This document shows, in pieces, positions 21,575 to 34,093 of a DNA stretch of 64,000 nt. Position 1 is the first letter of the stretch, and every line of letters begins with the position of its first letter. The notes beneath the pieces are model-generated. The model did not search any database. It was not told the DNA's origin and saw only the letters and a program-made list of their open reading frames with translations. The position numbers and the translations under genes are program-made. The stretch lies in contig OY821517.1 in assembly GCA_963682025.1 (NCBI GenBank), forward strand, positions 93,741,946-93,805,945, read 5' to 3'. This DNA is from Cordilura impudica. Taxonomy: Eukaryota; Arthropoda; Insecta; Diptera; Scathophagidae.

Positions 21575-22504
21575 AAGAGTGATTTTTTAGCTATTATCTT
21601 TTTGGCAACACTGGGTTAAACAGCTGACGCACGTTTCATGTTTTGTTTCATTGTCAAACAAACATCTTCAGTTTGGTCTATAATTTAACCATGAATCGTC
21701 TTACATACGAACAATGCTTGCAAGTTATTGAATTTTATTATCAAAATGCGTGCTCTGTTAAGAAAGTTCATCGCGCGCTTCTTCCATTTTATGGTCAGTT
21801 AAATCGACCCACTGAAGCGGCTATTCGGGCTATTGTGACTAAATTTGGAGTGAATATCAGCCAGAAGCATTGGAAGAGCTACCAATGCATCAAGAAAAAG
21901 TCACAGTTTGGTGCGGTTTACGGGCTGGTGGCATCATTGGACCGTACTTCTTCAAATATGATGCGAATCGTAACGTAACTGTGAATGGTGAGCGCTACCG
22001 AGAGATGATATCTAACTTTTTTTTGCCCAAAATGCAAGAGCTTGACTTGCATGACATGTGGATTCAACAAGACGGTGCCACATGCCGCACAGCACGCGCA
22101 ACAATGGACTTATTGAGAGGCGAGTTCAGTGAACATTTTATTTCACGTTCGGGACCGGTCAATTGGCCGCCTAGATCGTGCGATTTAACGCCTTTAGACT
22201 ATTTTTCGTGGGGCTATGTCCATACAGACAATCCCACTTCAATTGACGCATTGGAATACAACATTGAAGGATTTATTCGTGAGATACCGGCCGAAATGTT
22301 GGAAAGAGTATGCCAAAATTGGACTAAGCGGATGAACTATTTGAGGCGCAGTCACGGTCAACATTTGCATGAAATAATCTTCAAACATTAAATTATATGG
22401 ACCGTACTATCGATTTAAATAAAGATTTCATGCATTTTTCTGAATTTTATGTTTTTTTTTTTTTTTTTGGAAAACTTTCCTATAGCTCTTAAAAAATCAC
22501 CCTT
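21575..22504 (+). mobile_element. Tc1/mariner-type element, internally deleted
   Basis: Terminal inverted repeats: left AAGAGTGATTTTTTAGCTAT, right (inverse) AAGGGTGATTTTTTAAGAGC. Both are flanked by TA (21573-21574 and 22505-22506), the usual target of this superfamily. The interior is a shortened transposase gene (21691-22391). It is under 1 kb and therefore non-autonomous. Confidence 0.88.
21691..22391 (+). pseudogene. Tc1/mariner-type transposase with central deletion
   Basis: The N-terminal part (start ATG at 21691) is a helix-turn-helix-like domain with Y-E-Q-C-L-Q-V-I-E-F-Y-Y and P-T-E-A-A-I-R-A-I-V. At about 21855-21870 the frame changes. The C-terminal part then reads V-T-V-W-C-G, V-N-G-E-R-Y-R-E-M, W-I-Q-Q-D-G-A-T-C (second catalytic aspartate) and C-D-L-T-P-L-D-Y-F (third acidic residue), ending at TAA 22391. 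The segment that should hold the first catalytic aspartate (an S-D-E-type motif) is missing. One arm of the usual G-A-T-C-H motif is R instead of H. It should not be catalytically active, but the end of the gene is otherwise well kept. Confidence 0.85.
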
Positions 22505-22506
22505 TA

Positions 22507-23730
22507 TATATATTACCTCTTTTTTCGATTCGAAATTATAATCGAAGTATAATCATAGATAAATTATTTATGTTATTTAGACGAAAGGTAAACAAGATAA
22601 GAAAAGTTGCAACAAATCCATAATATCCAGTACTATAAAGATTTACATATCGTCACCTTAAATTCGAAATTCTTGTAAAATTTGTTTAAAGGAGAAGCAA
22701 AAAACATCATAAAACAAAAAATACTTAAAACTTAATAACTAAATTTTAGAATCAAGCTTAAAAATCAAAGATGGATTTATTTATAAAATTTTTAAAATTT
22801 TGTGGGTAGGTGTATTTTGGTTAGCTACAGTTTAATCAATAAAAAAGTCAATTTTGATTTTTTTTTTTAGGTGACGATATAGATTATAATATTTGATACA
22901 GTATTTTATTCAAATAGCACATGAACAATTTTTCCATGTTAACCCATTGAATAATTATACCCTTCCTCCTTGCTAATTCTGGCTAAGTGTTAAACTCGTA
23001 CGACTAATTTTGACCAATATCAATGCTTTCTACATAATAGCTGTCATAAATAAAGCTAATTGAAAAAAGTTTTATCAGCCGTTAAAAACACATAATTGTA
23101 GACAGCTAGGGAAAAATTGTGTCAACATTTTTTTCAGAAATTATATGAGAATATGAAATATGGAGAGTAGGGGCATAACTATTTAGCAGCAGCATTTTAA
23201 CGTTTGTAAATTTTGGAAAAATGGCAATATGAAAACTGGCAATTTGAAATTTTAATTAATTGCACTGTGTTTTAGTATCCAGTGCATTACAATACCGCGC
23301 TTAAAAAATTTTTAGCGCCCTGAAATGTTTCAGTTATTGTCAAGAAATGTTAATGGGCTACTGCTAGCAATATTAATTCCATGAATATTCAACGGATAAA
23401 TTAAAGCCCTTGGGCCTTTAACATAATTTATCAAATTTTAAAGATATCGACTAAACTTTTTCTAATTATTCCTTGAAATTTGTTTCAAAACTTACCAACT
23501 TCGACCAACACTGGACGTAGGGTGAATATCAAAATATTTTAAAAATTTCACCAACAACAATTCTTGAGCCCCTTTCTTCCAAAGAGTGCAAAAAATTCCT
23601 GCCTATGGTACAAATGTCTGGGAATAAAGTGAAATAATGATGAGAGTTTTTCGGAAAAATTCTAACTATTTTAGGACTCTTAAAGCGAATAACTTTTGTA
23701 ACTTCTCAACAGTGAATAAAATTCATTAAG
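22507..23730. other. A+T-rich DNA, nothing recognised
   Basis: About 1.2 kb without a convincing frame or shared repeat. Confidence 0.45.
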
Positions 23731-23738
23731 AAAACCAG

Positions 23739-26390
23739 TAGGGTGGTCAAAAAAAAAAAATAAAAAATTTGTGAGTTATTGACTGGGCCGCCCCCTAGAA
23801 ATATGCGAATAGAAAACAAAGTGAGAAATACAAAGTTTTGGACCAATCAAATAACATTTAGAGGGTGCTCAACGCGATTGAAAATTTCAAGTGTGTTTAT
23901 ATGATGAAAATATGACTTTCTTCCAGATTTTACGAAAATTTCGTTCTATAGTTTAACTCGGGATCAGTATTAAATTGTCTTTTCAGAAAGCTATAAATTC
24001 CCCAGACCACTTTTGTGCCAAAAAAAAAACTAGGTCAAGAAACTTGATGGCATTTTTTCAACTTTAACAAATTAATTAAAGCCAACATTTTATTTTAGTT
24101 TCTATATCTGTAAGTACTCAGATATAAAGTATTGTTTTATTGCCACCTTGTTAGCCTATTACGCATCGAGACGAAAGATGGAAAATTTTTTTGATAAAAT
24201 TTTGAAAACTCCTTTTTCAAGTTTTGAAAAATTTTCTTAAACAAAATTTTATAAAATTGGTTTCGCTCTTTAAGCTCATATTAAATGCAGGCTAGACTAA
24301 CTGTGTGAATTTTAAGGTAAATCCCTGTACCAAAATTTTTTTGGCAAGGATTTTATTTTTGCGGATTTCGAGAAAAATGGGATTTTTGTAAAATATTCTG
24401 TAAATGTATTATTCTAAATATTTTTTATCAAAAATTCATCACTTGTCTACTTTTAACTATAATATTTTAGCTTAATAGTCTAGGGTTTCGGAGAAAAATA
24501 TTATGACTCCATTAACCCTTTTGGAATTGGGGTCACATATGACCCTAAGCTAATAAAAGACAATTTAGTCAAAAAATATTTTGTAAGTGCTTTTGAATTT
24601 TTAGATGAGACGCTTTAAATATAATAACCAAATATGTTGAACTTCCGTAACAAAAATTTGGGATAAATCCGAGAACATTAACCCGCTATTTGCCAAGGCC
24701 AGCTTTGGATAGTATGATATTTTTAAATAAAAATTACCCAAAACGAGTTTTTCTATTAAACTCGATGGAACCACTATTTAGAATTTAAGAAAAATAATTC
24801 GTTAATTTTTACTAATTTAACCCTTCAGTTCTCCTGGGATCAAAATAATCCATTGTGATATATCTTTGGTGAAATTATCTGCTTATTACCCGCGAATATC
24901 AATAAATAAAATAGGAAGACCTACAAATGACCCAAAGTTGATAAAAGACATTTTGTTCAAAAGAATATGAAATATAAAATTAACATAATAATATAAAATT
25001 AAAGAAAAGCAATACTTATTGCACGTCGTAAGTGATTAGAGAAAACAATTTAGAGAAAATAAATAGAATTAATTTTATGTTTCATATTTTTCATTTGTGG
25101 ATCTTCTTATTTAATTTAAAAAAAAAATATAGATAGTTTCTATACATAAAATAATTTTAAAACAAAGTTGGTTAAAAGTTGTTTTAATTTATATTCGCGA
25201 GCAATAAGCAGATAATTGCACCAAAGATATATCACAATGGAATATTTTTATCCCAGGAGCACTGAAGCCTTAAATAAATAAAAAATAGCCGAATTAATTT
25301 TCTTATATTCGAAATAGTGGTTTCATCGAGTTTAATAGAAAAACTCGTTTTCCGTAATTTTTATTTAAAAATATCTTAAAATCCAAAGCTGGCCTTGGCA
25401 AATAATGGGTTAACGTTCTCGGAATTATCCCAAATTTTAGGAACGGAAGTTCTGCACATTTGATTATTATAGTTTAAACATCGCATCTACAAATTCAACA
25501 GCACTTACAAAATATTTGCATTTTTTAAATAAATTGTCTTTTATTAGTTTTGGATCATATGTGACCCCAATTCCAAAAGGGCTAATGGGGTCATATTATT
25601 TTTTTCCGAAACCCTAGGCTATAAAGATAAAATATAACATTCAAAAGTAGACAAGTGGTGAATTTTTGATGCAAAGTATTTAGAAATAGTACATTTACAG
25701 AATATTTTACAAAAATCCGATTTTTCTCGAAATCCGCAAAAATAAAATCCTTGCCAAAAAATTCTGGCATAGGGATTTACCTAAACATTCACAAAGTTAA
25801 TCTCTAATATGCATTTAACAAGACCTTAAAGAGCTAGATCAATTTTTTTAAATTATGTTTAAGAAAATCTTTAAAAACTTTAAAAAGGAGTTTTCAAAAC
25901 TTTTATCAAAAAAAAATTAAATTTTCGATCTCAATGCATAACAGGATAACAAGGCAGTAATAAGACAACACTAAATATCTGAGTACTTGAGGGAGAGGGA
26001 CTAAAAGAAAATGTTGGCTTTAATTAATTTCTTAAAGTTAAAAAATGCCATCAAATTTATTGGCACAAAAGTGGTTTGGGGCGTTTGCTATTTCTTGGCG
26101 ATTTTTTATTCGACTTTGAACTTTTATAGCTTCCTGAAAAGACAATTTAACACTGATCCCGTATTATGTAACAATTTGTCGGAAAAATTAAACTTTGGAA
26201 CGAAATTTTCGTAAAATCTGAAAAAAAAAGTCATATATTCACCATATAAACACACTTGAAATTTTCAATCGCGTTAAGCACCCTCTAAATGTTTTTTGAT
26301 TGGCCCAAAACTTTTCTAGTTTTCACTTTTTTACCTATTAGCATATTTTTAGGGGCGGCCCAGTCAATAATTTTTTTTTCAACCACCCTA
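23739..26390. mobile_element. 2.65-kb palindromic fold-back element (hAT-like ends)
   Basis: The two halves are inverse copies. The left arm starts TAGGGTGGTCAAAA at 23739; the right arm ends CAACCACCCTA at 26390. Matching inner landmarks: GGGTGCTCAACGCGATTG (left, about 23864) against its inverse near 26264; CTAGGGTTTCGGAGAAAAA (about 24480) against about 25600; CCAAGGCCAGCTTTGG (about 24697) against about 25385. The arms reach about 24900 and from about 25190, with about 300 bp between. It is flanked by AAAACCAG on both sides (23731-23738 and 26391-26398), an 8-bp target duplication as in hAT elements. No transposase coding. Confidence 0.92.
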
Positions 26391-26774
26391 AAAACCAGTG
26401 ATGATAAAAAGCATAAATAGTTGACGTTTGTGAGAACTCAACATGTTCTTTAAAATAATCATTTATGTATTATAAGTGTTATCAAAAAGTCAGTTCTTCA
26501 TCAGGTTTCCTGTTTACTTTCGATTTAAGTGATTTTAATGTTAATAAGTGATCCAGATAGTACCCCTTAGTACCCATTTTTTGTCACTTAAAAAAACTAC
26601 ATTTATTTACCATTTTTAAAAAATTACCAATAAATAAAGGACTAGTATAAGCTCCCATATTGTTTTGGGCAATATGGTAAAATTGTTACTCTATTGGATT
26701 CGCCTACATTTCAGTGTTAACTAAATCGAATACTTGTGTTGCAAACTAAGAACAAAAATGAAAATATAAATCTT

Positions 26775-27058
26775 ATGACCAGGTATGGGGCTAGTTCGGA
26801 ACAACAAGTTCAATAGAGTTCGTCCAGTTCGTCGTAGGGTCTAATGTGTCAAATTTTATGAACTGTAGTTTCATTACAAGCTTTACATGACAACACAGAT
26901 AGAAGGATGGTGTGATGTACATTCCTAAGGCGATTCAGAAAGTGATTATGAGTCAATATGTGTGATAAAAGATGGGTCTAGCTTAAATATTTTTGGTTCT
27001 TACAAACATCAGCACAAACTCATTATGCCTTGACCACATCTTTTTATATGCTATAATT
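26775..27058 (-). mobile_element. HHR, degenerate 5' part, inverted
   Basis: Reads in reverse as the family's first part. AAACATCAGCACAAACTCAT near 27003, AAGATGGGTCTAGCTTAAAT near 26970 and GATTCAGAAAGTGATTATGA near 26933 are inverses of the head-adjacent blocks. It lies head to head with the next copy. Confidence 0.65.
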
Positions 27059-27100
27059 ATCTCAGATTTATTGTGGGTAATTTTGCTTAAATAATTAGAA

Positions 27101-27876
27101 TTTTATACCCTACATCACTATGTGGTTCGGGTATAATGATTTGTGCTGCTGTTTGTAACGTAAAAAAGATATTTGACCTAGACCCATCTTTTGTTATACC
27201 GATTAGTCGATTTAGTGATGTCCGTCCGCCCATCTGTCCGCCCGTCTGTGTATCCATATAAACTTTGTAACAAACTACAGGTCGCAAATATGAATATGTT
27301 GTATTTAAATTTTGTATATAAGCTTTTATGGGCCATAGGATGAATACTATTGAAATTGGTTAAATTCAATCCATGTTCAGACCTAGTCCCCATACAAACG
27401 ATCACTAAGGAATCGACATAAATTGCCATATCAAATGGATCTCGGTCAAAGTGGGTTTGTGTGTGTTTATTACATCCACTTATTAGTTGTTCAAAAATAA
27501 ACCCCATACGGCAATTCTTTGTCATAGTCCCCATATAAAGCTGCTTCCCTATTTTCACTTAAATCTATCGAAAAACAAAAATATTCCACAGATTTTTCTC
27601 AAATATCGTTTGTATATATTTTTTCGAAACCTAAGAGACTTTACCAAATGTGGCCAGGATCCATCCATTTTTCGACCCAGTGCCCATATAAATATAGCTT
27701 CCGATATGAACTTTTTCATATCTGCAGCCAAAAAAATTAATAACAACGCCACTCAAATTTGGTTTATGCTTATTTTCTATATCCACTTAGTGGGACCAAA
27801 GAGATAGGGTCTCTGAGCTATGGTAGAGGTTATCGTAGTCGTAGGCGGTCTACAATGAATATAATTTTCTTCCTTG
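27101..27876 (+). mobile_element. HHR, full-length copy
   Basis: Head TTTTATACCCTACATCACTA then GTGGTTCGGGTATAA, a shortened CCGT run near 27222-27250, internal sub-repeats with CGATATGAACTTTTTCAT, and a degraded 3' palindrome. The terminal TTTTCTTCCTTG is followed by a second TTCTTACTTG, as if the end were partly duplicated. Confidence 0.88.
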
Positions 27877-27890
27877 TTTTTTCTTACTTG

Positions 27891-29288
27891 TTTTTGTAAT
27901 TCTTCTGATAAAGAATAAACTAATCACACTTAAATTAAAGGACTTGTAATTTTAATTTTATATTGTTAACTAAATCTAAATTCATGAGATTGCATGATTG
28001 TGCACTGATACCAATTAACCACTTAACACAATTCACATTTTCATTTTACTATTTCCCTATGGCCGAAAACAGCTATTGTACGCAATGTCTAATTAATGAA
28101 TTTTGGACAGTTTATCTTCTTTGCCTTAATTGTCTACACATCACACAGCGTCAGAGCGAGATGGCTAAAATAACAAATAAAAATAAATGCACACAATCCA
28201 TACCAATGTAGTTAAACATCATTAGCGTAATTGAATCATTAACTAGTAGCAAAAACAACAAACCAAAAACTAACGCGATTACCAGCAAATAGAACAATTT
28301 AATGTATGCAAATCCCCGTTAAAAACTCAATTGAAAAAAGGCAAACAAAAACAAAAGCCATACATACTCGTACTCATGAAAGTAGAGTGTTTTTTTGCTT
28401 CGCTTTGTATCAGTTACTAAAAATAGGGTGAATATTAAAAGCAGAGTAAAAAGTAGATATCTATCATTAGAAATATACAATTTAAACCAAAACACATCAA
28501 CACATTCTTACGCATCAAAGCACTTCCGCCATAAACAACAACACCAATCCAAAAATATACATTCAACGAACATGTCGTGAAAACATGTAATACAACACAA
28601 CACATCTATCTATACACACATTATAGGCAAGTCACATGTTTAAGAGAACGAACTCGTTTCTACTCGTTTTTAGTTAATACATCACTTTTCCTGTGCCGAC
28701 AATTGTGAGTGAAAACCTCTAACGACATTACACAAAATAAAAAGGCAAAAAAAAAAAATCAAATAATAACACTAACAATTCTTTGACAATTCACTGAAAA
28801 AGACTGTGGCAATAAAATGAACAAATCACACATTAAAAAATGTTGAGGGGTTGTGGAACAATAACACCGGAAATGGGGTTGACATCATCAATTTCATTAA
28901 AGAATTGCAATTGGCATCGTCAATAACAAATTTCCGTGTGAAAATTCCCGGCATTTCTAACAAATATTAAACGGAAATCATTTCATTGAATACTTCTTAT
29001 TGGGCCATATATTACGATGTAGCTTTTATGTTCAAGTACGAAGCTATCGTGGAAGCCATCAGGTATGATAAGCAGGATACTTATTTTGTTTTTTGTTTAC
29101 ACACGACCAAAAAATAACATGTTTTTTTTCTAAATTGTTAGATAAATTACCTGGCGTAGCCCAGGGTTATTATCTATTTTGAAATTTGTTAAAAGCCAAT
29201 GTAAATAGTATGAAAGTGCTGTAAACAAGGAATAATATGTAAATATAAATGTATATAATTACTGATTTCGTTTTTTTTTATTATTAAA
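27891..29288. other. A+T-rich DNA, no gene recognised
   Basis: Small plus-strand frames (27963-28211, 28395-28580) have no recognisable motif. A-rich and CA-rich stretches near 28500-28620 are low-complexity. Confidence 0.4.
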
Positions 29289-31690
29289 AAATTTGGTAAT
29301 TATTTTGGTGTCGTCGCACTTACGGAAACTTGGATTCGCGGGAATATACTTTATATAGAGATTATGTGGAGTCAATTTCAGATATTTCGACGTGATAGAC
29401 TAGTAGCTGTAGATTGTAAGTTTACCACAAGTTTGGTTGAATTTGATGATATTAATACTAGTATTGAATTCATATGTATGAAAGCTATTTCCCGAGTAAA
29501 ACTACATATATCACTTGTTTCTGTATTTCACCACGCTGTGTCACAACAGTATATGATGATCATGTTATTGCGATTTCCTCTGAAAGTAATTGTATGAAAG
29601 TTGGTGATTCATTTCTAATACCTGGTTAATTAAAATTACCTTACGTATTGTGGCAATATTTTTCTGAGTCCTTATCATTTATTCCATCTACAACATTTCC
29701 TTTTTAAGATATAATTCGTGACAGTATATCTGATCTGGGGGTATTTCAGATAAATTGTGTTTTAAACACGAACAAAAAAATTTGGATCTAGTTTTGCAGT
29801 GACCCAGTATCCTTACCTGAATATCGGGATCACCCTACCGTTGGTATAATTATTGATTGCTAAGAAGAGCCTATAACGGGGCTAAATACTGCGATGAGTA
29901 AATCATTTTGCTTTAAACGTACTGATTATAACAAATTGAATTATTGGTTGATATTTGCACCATGGACTTTCTGTTGGTAAAATTTTATGACATGTTAAAC
30001 GATTGTTTTTCTAAATGCATTCCTCTTTCCCATCAGAAATTTGAGCGTACTGGTCCTCCGTGGAATTCAAAGGAATTTCCAAGCTAACAGAAAATCTCGC
30101 CTTGTTAAAAGATACGCCAAATCCTGTTCAATTTTAAATTATGCTAAATATTCTACCGCTCGCGCTGATTATAATTTACTGAATAATAATTGTTATACGA
30201 GGTATTTGGATAATTTAAAACCAAACTTTGCTCATAATCCAAAGTTCTTCTTTGACATTGTATGTGTTAAACGCAAATTTTAGTCGTTCCCGCCTACAAT
30301 TTTTGCGATGATAATTCATCCTCTGATTATCTTGATATTGTTAGCTGATTTTTTCCAGTCCACGTATAGCAATTCTCTTTCAAATACTTTAGCCGTCGCT
30401 AACTATCCATATTTAATAAAAGTTGCATTGTAAATATTCCGCTCTTTGATAAGGTATCTTCTTTCAAGTTTCTGATTCAGTTGAAATTTTCATACAAGCC
30501 TGATGCTGATGGTGTTTCTGCTTGTATTTTGGCCATAACATGTATTTTGAGCAGTCTTTTGGAAATTGCTTATTTTCCTACTTAATGGAAAGAATCATTT
30601 ATTTTACCTTTGTACAAGTCAGGTGTTAAGGCGAATGTACTTAACTCTAGAGGAATAGCTAAGCTAAGTGTTATTCCTAAGTTAGTGGAAAAACTTGTGA
30701 CTGATTATCGCTCTTATCAACTCGACTATGTCTCCATTTCAAATTGGCTTTTTAAAATCAAGATCAACAGTTACTAATCTTCCAGAATTTTGGACTCATA
30801 TTTTCAAAGGTTTCGTCTGTGGTGAGCAGTCAGATGTGATATACACTGATTTTATTAAAGCTTTTGATAGGGTAGGTCATAATATTTTACTTCTCAAACT
30901 AAGACTCATTGGCATACATGAATCTATTTTTTTGTGGATTGAATCGTATTTCACGTTTAGATCTCAAAGAGTCATGTTTCGCAATATTGAATCTCAAATT
31001 GTAAAAAGTTTTTCTGGTATTCTTCAAGTCAGTTATTTGGTCCGTTATTGTTTTTACTATTCATAAGTGATCTTCCAGCTGTAATTTCGAATTGCAACGT
31101 CCTTATGTATGCAGATGATGTTAGGTTATTTCACAATTTCAATGACATAAATGGTCATATTATTCTTCAGCGTGAGCTTATTTATTAGTTGAATGGTGTA
31201 ATGTGAGCTTGACGGAACTGAGTATTAAGAAATGTAAATATATGGTATTCTGCAGAAAGGGGATCATTTCTTATGAGTATTGAATTAATGGAATAGTATT
31301 GGATACCGTTCAAACATTTCTGGATCTTAGTGTACTTATGGATAGAAAACTTGACTTCAGTGGTTATATTAGTATGATTATTATAAGGCAAGATCCACTC
31401 TTGGTTTCGTGAAAAGATGGGCTAAGGACTTTTCAGATCCATATGTTACTAAACAGCTTTATACGGTACTTGTAACACCAATTTTGGAATATGCATCAAT
31501 AATATGGAATCCATATTATCAGTGTCATGCCAGCGCATATATTATATATATATATATATATACTAATATTAATGGACTAAAGCTTATCATACTTCCAACT
31601 TTTAAGAGTAGGAGGACCATGTCAGGTGTCACCTTTGCTATCAACCTTCTGAATAGTGACGTTGACTCGGAGTTTCTTTTATAAAATTTC
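29289..31690 (+). pseudogene. Jockey-type LINE remnant (endonuclease plus reverse transcriptase)
   Basis: Plus-strand order of domains. The APE-type endonuclease start lies near 29300-29400 (V-V-A-L-T-E-T-W-I-R, then F-R-R-D-R-L). A linker lies at 30041-30283. The reverse transcriptase follows from about 30590: Q-I-G-F-L-K-S-R-S-T, then Y-T-D-F-I-K-A-F-D-R-V-G-H, then M-Y-A-D-D near 31101. The C-terminal region is at 31380-31680 (L-E-Y-A-S-I-I-W-N, P-T-F-K-S-R-R-T-M-S-G). The YADD and the upstream aspartate block are both present, but frames change and stops occur several times. A (TA)n run at about 31541-31562 lies in the C-terminal part. No poly-A tail or target duplication identified. Confidence 0.8.
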
Positions 31691-31879
31691 ATTTTAACAT
31701 ACCTTGTAAATATTTAAGAATTTTAATCCGCTTCATTTGGACTATTTTAGGACTGATTATGCTAATTCTTATCCTTTCCGCAGAATTTGTCATGGTTATA
31801 ATCTTGATTTCGTTGATTTCAATTGTAATTTGTTGAGAGTAAAGCGTCATATAATTGAATACCTCAATTAACAATTTAC

Positions 31880-32730
31880 ATATATCCTATACCACTATGT
31901 GGTTTGGATATAATGACTTTGTGCTAATGCTTGTAACTACCAAAAAGAGTTGACCTAGACCCATCTTCTATTACACAGATAGACTCAGAATCACTTTCTG
32001 AGTCGACTTAGCGATGTCTGTCCGTCCGTCCATCCATCCGTCCATCCATCCGTCCGTCCGTCCATCCGTCTATCCATCTGTCCGTCTGTGTGTCCATGTA
32101 AACTTTGTAATCAAACTACAGATCGCAAATATGAATATATTATGATGATATTTTGTATGTAAGTTTCCGTCGGCCATAAGATGAACGCCGTTGAAATTGG
32201 TGAAATTCGGTCCATGTTTGGACCTAGTCCCCATACAAATGACGCCTATGAAAGCGACGTAAATTGCGATCAGATCCAAATTATCATATATATCTCAGTC
32301 AACTTGGGTTTGTATGTGTTTATTATATCCATTAATTAGTAGTCCAAAAATAATCCTTATAGGACAATTCTTAGTCATAGGCCCCATATAGAGCCGCTTA
32401 CCTGTCTTCACTTAATTCTATCAGAAAAAAAAAGTATTCCACAGACTTTTCTCAAGTTTGATTTGTATAAATTTTTTCAAATTTTAAGTGACTTTACCAA
32501 ATATGTTCTGGATCGGTCCATTTTTTGACCTAGTCCCCATAAAAATATAGCACACGATATACTATTTGATATCTGCAGCCAAAAAAAAAAAAAAAATAGT
32601 AATAATGCCACTCAAATTTGGTTTATTCTTATTTTCTATATCGAAGTAGTTGGACCGAAGAGATAGGATCTCTAAACAATAGTATAGGGTATGTATAGTC
32701 GGTCTAGACTGACTATAATTTTCTTACTTG
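31880..32730 (+). mobile_element. HHR, full-length copy with expanded CCGT/CCAT run
   Basis: Head TATCCTATACCACTATG and GTGGTTTGGATATAA, then a long mixed CCGT/CCAT tract at about 32018-32090, internal sub-repeats, an A-run at 32580-32596, GTCGGTCTAGACTGAC near 32699 and the terminal TTTTCTTACTTG. Confidence 0.92.
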
Positions 32731-33059
32731 TTTTTTGTTCTCTATATTATTTAAGTTTGTCTATTCCTAATATCAGCTGATGACATAGTCTGTAGCTGAT
32801 TTACGAACACACAATCTACTCTCCAGCTCTTGGAGTACGTCAGGGTTGGGAGCATAGTGTCTACGCAGTCCCCACGTTAAGGGGGCGTGCCCTTTAGGTC
32901 GGGTGGGGTGAGTAAGTGTGTGGCGGGGTTCGGTTGTTTAGAAAAAAAAAACAACTTTAACTTTTTCACGAATAAATACAAAAAAAAAAAAAAATATTTA
33001 AAAAAAAATTTTAAAAAGTTTTACTTCTATTGGCTAAATTGTTATAAGTTAGGTTTACA
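32731..33059. other. Spacer with a small G+C-rich patch
   Basis: Between 32850 and 32940 base composition rises (GGGGGCGTGCCC, GGTCGGGTGGGG). This is followed by A-runs near 32940-33010. No coding or repeat match recognised. Confidence 0.35.
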
Positions 33060-33640
33060 CCATTAGTACTTTCAGACTTTAAGCTCCGTTGTGAACGAAT
33101 AGGTCTTGCCACCAGTTTCCACGCCAGAGCCAATTCGAGCATTTAGGATATGATATATTAACATATAAAAGATCATGAAGTTGTAATGATCTTAAGGTCC
33201 AAAGTCTAATTCTGGATAGCGCCAGACTATATCAGAAAAATTTTTTGGTCTCCTGAAATATTGCTAGGTTCATGTAGCTGGGACCGAAATAATTTGGAGA
33301 GACCATGCAATATTCAGCGTGACCTTTTAGAACAGGCACTACCTTTGAAATCTGCCCACGTATGGGTGGAAGTGTGTGTTTTAGGCTCAGAGATGACCAT
33401 ATTTGTGGTGTTATGCTACACGTTAAATCTACACGTTAATCTATTTACCCAACTAAGATTTGTTATGCCGGGGATTCGGAGGTATCGAGGTCCTTCCAAT
33501 GCTGCTGAGATCTGTAGGGTATTTCTCTGACTTACCTGTTTATCAACTTTGCAGTATCACAGTATGTAACTGTATCCTGGTACCCATATTAGTCTCTTAT
33601 CAAACTCACTTAAGAAGGTGCGGCAGTTGAGGGCGGTTCT
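33060..33640 (-). pseudogene. LINE C-terminal fragment with RNase H-like end
   Basis: The minus strand near 33590 reads L-I-W-V-P-G-Y-S, the late RNase H motif of I-type LINEs. It is followed by S-A-A-L-E-G-P-R-Y and I-P-G-I-T-N-L near 33470-33510, and a degraded stretch (K-V-V-P-V-L-K-G-H-A) near 33330 like the post-RNase H region. Stops break it. No reverse transcriptase is attached, so it is an orphan piece of an I- or R1-like element. The clade is uncertain. Confidence 0.5.
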
Positions 33641-33649
33641 TTTTTCAGG

Positions 33650-34090
33650 ATTCCATGGATCATACCGCGGCTTAATGTCAACTTATTATTTTGTTATTCC
33701 TCTTATACTTTCGATGTAAACTTCATTTGCCATGATAATCCTGGCCAAATATGCTCTTTGTTTCCGTTATAGTTCTTGCAACATGACCAACCGATTTTCA
33801 ATAGTTTTTAAGCGTGGACAATTGTGTGCAAATCAAGAACCGGGAGTGAAAATCATGAAAGACAAAATAATGTGTAATTAATGTGCATAAATTATAACCT
33901 TAGGAGCATTCCACGGTCGCGTAGAGATAAAACCAACAAGTTTTATGTGGTTATATTTCATCTAGTTCTTTATTAATTCATCAGATATCTAGTCAACTTT
34001 TATTATACAATAGAGTGCACACTAGTCTTTAATCCTACATATAAATTGTTCGGTAATTCATGACATACTGCAGAAAAAATATAGGCAAAT
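33650..34090. other. A+T-rich spacer, nothing recognised
   Basis: No frame or shared repeat identified. Confidence 0.35.
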
Positions 34091-34093
34091 CTC

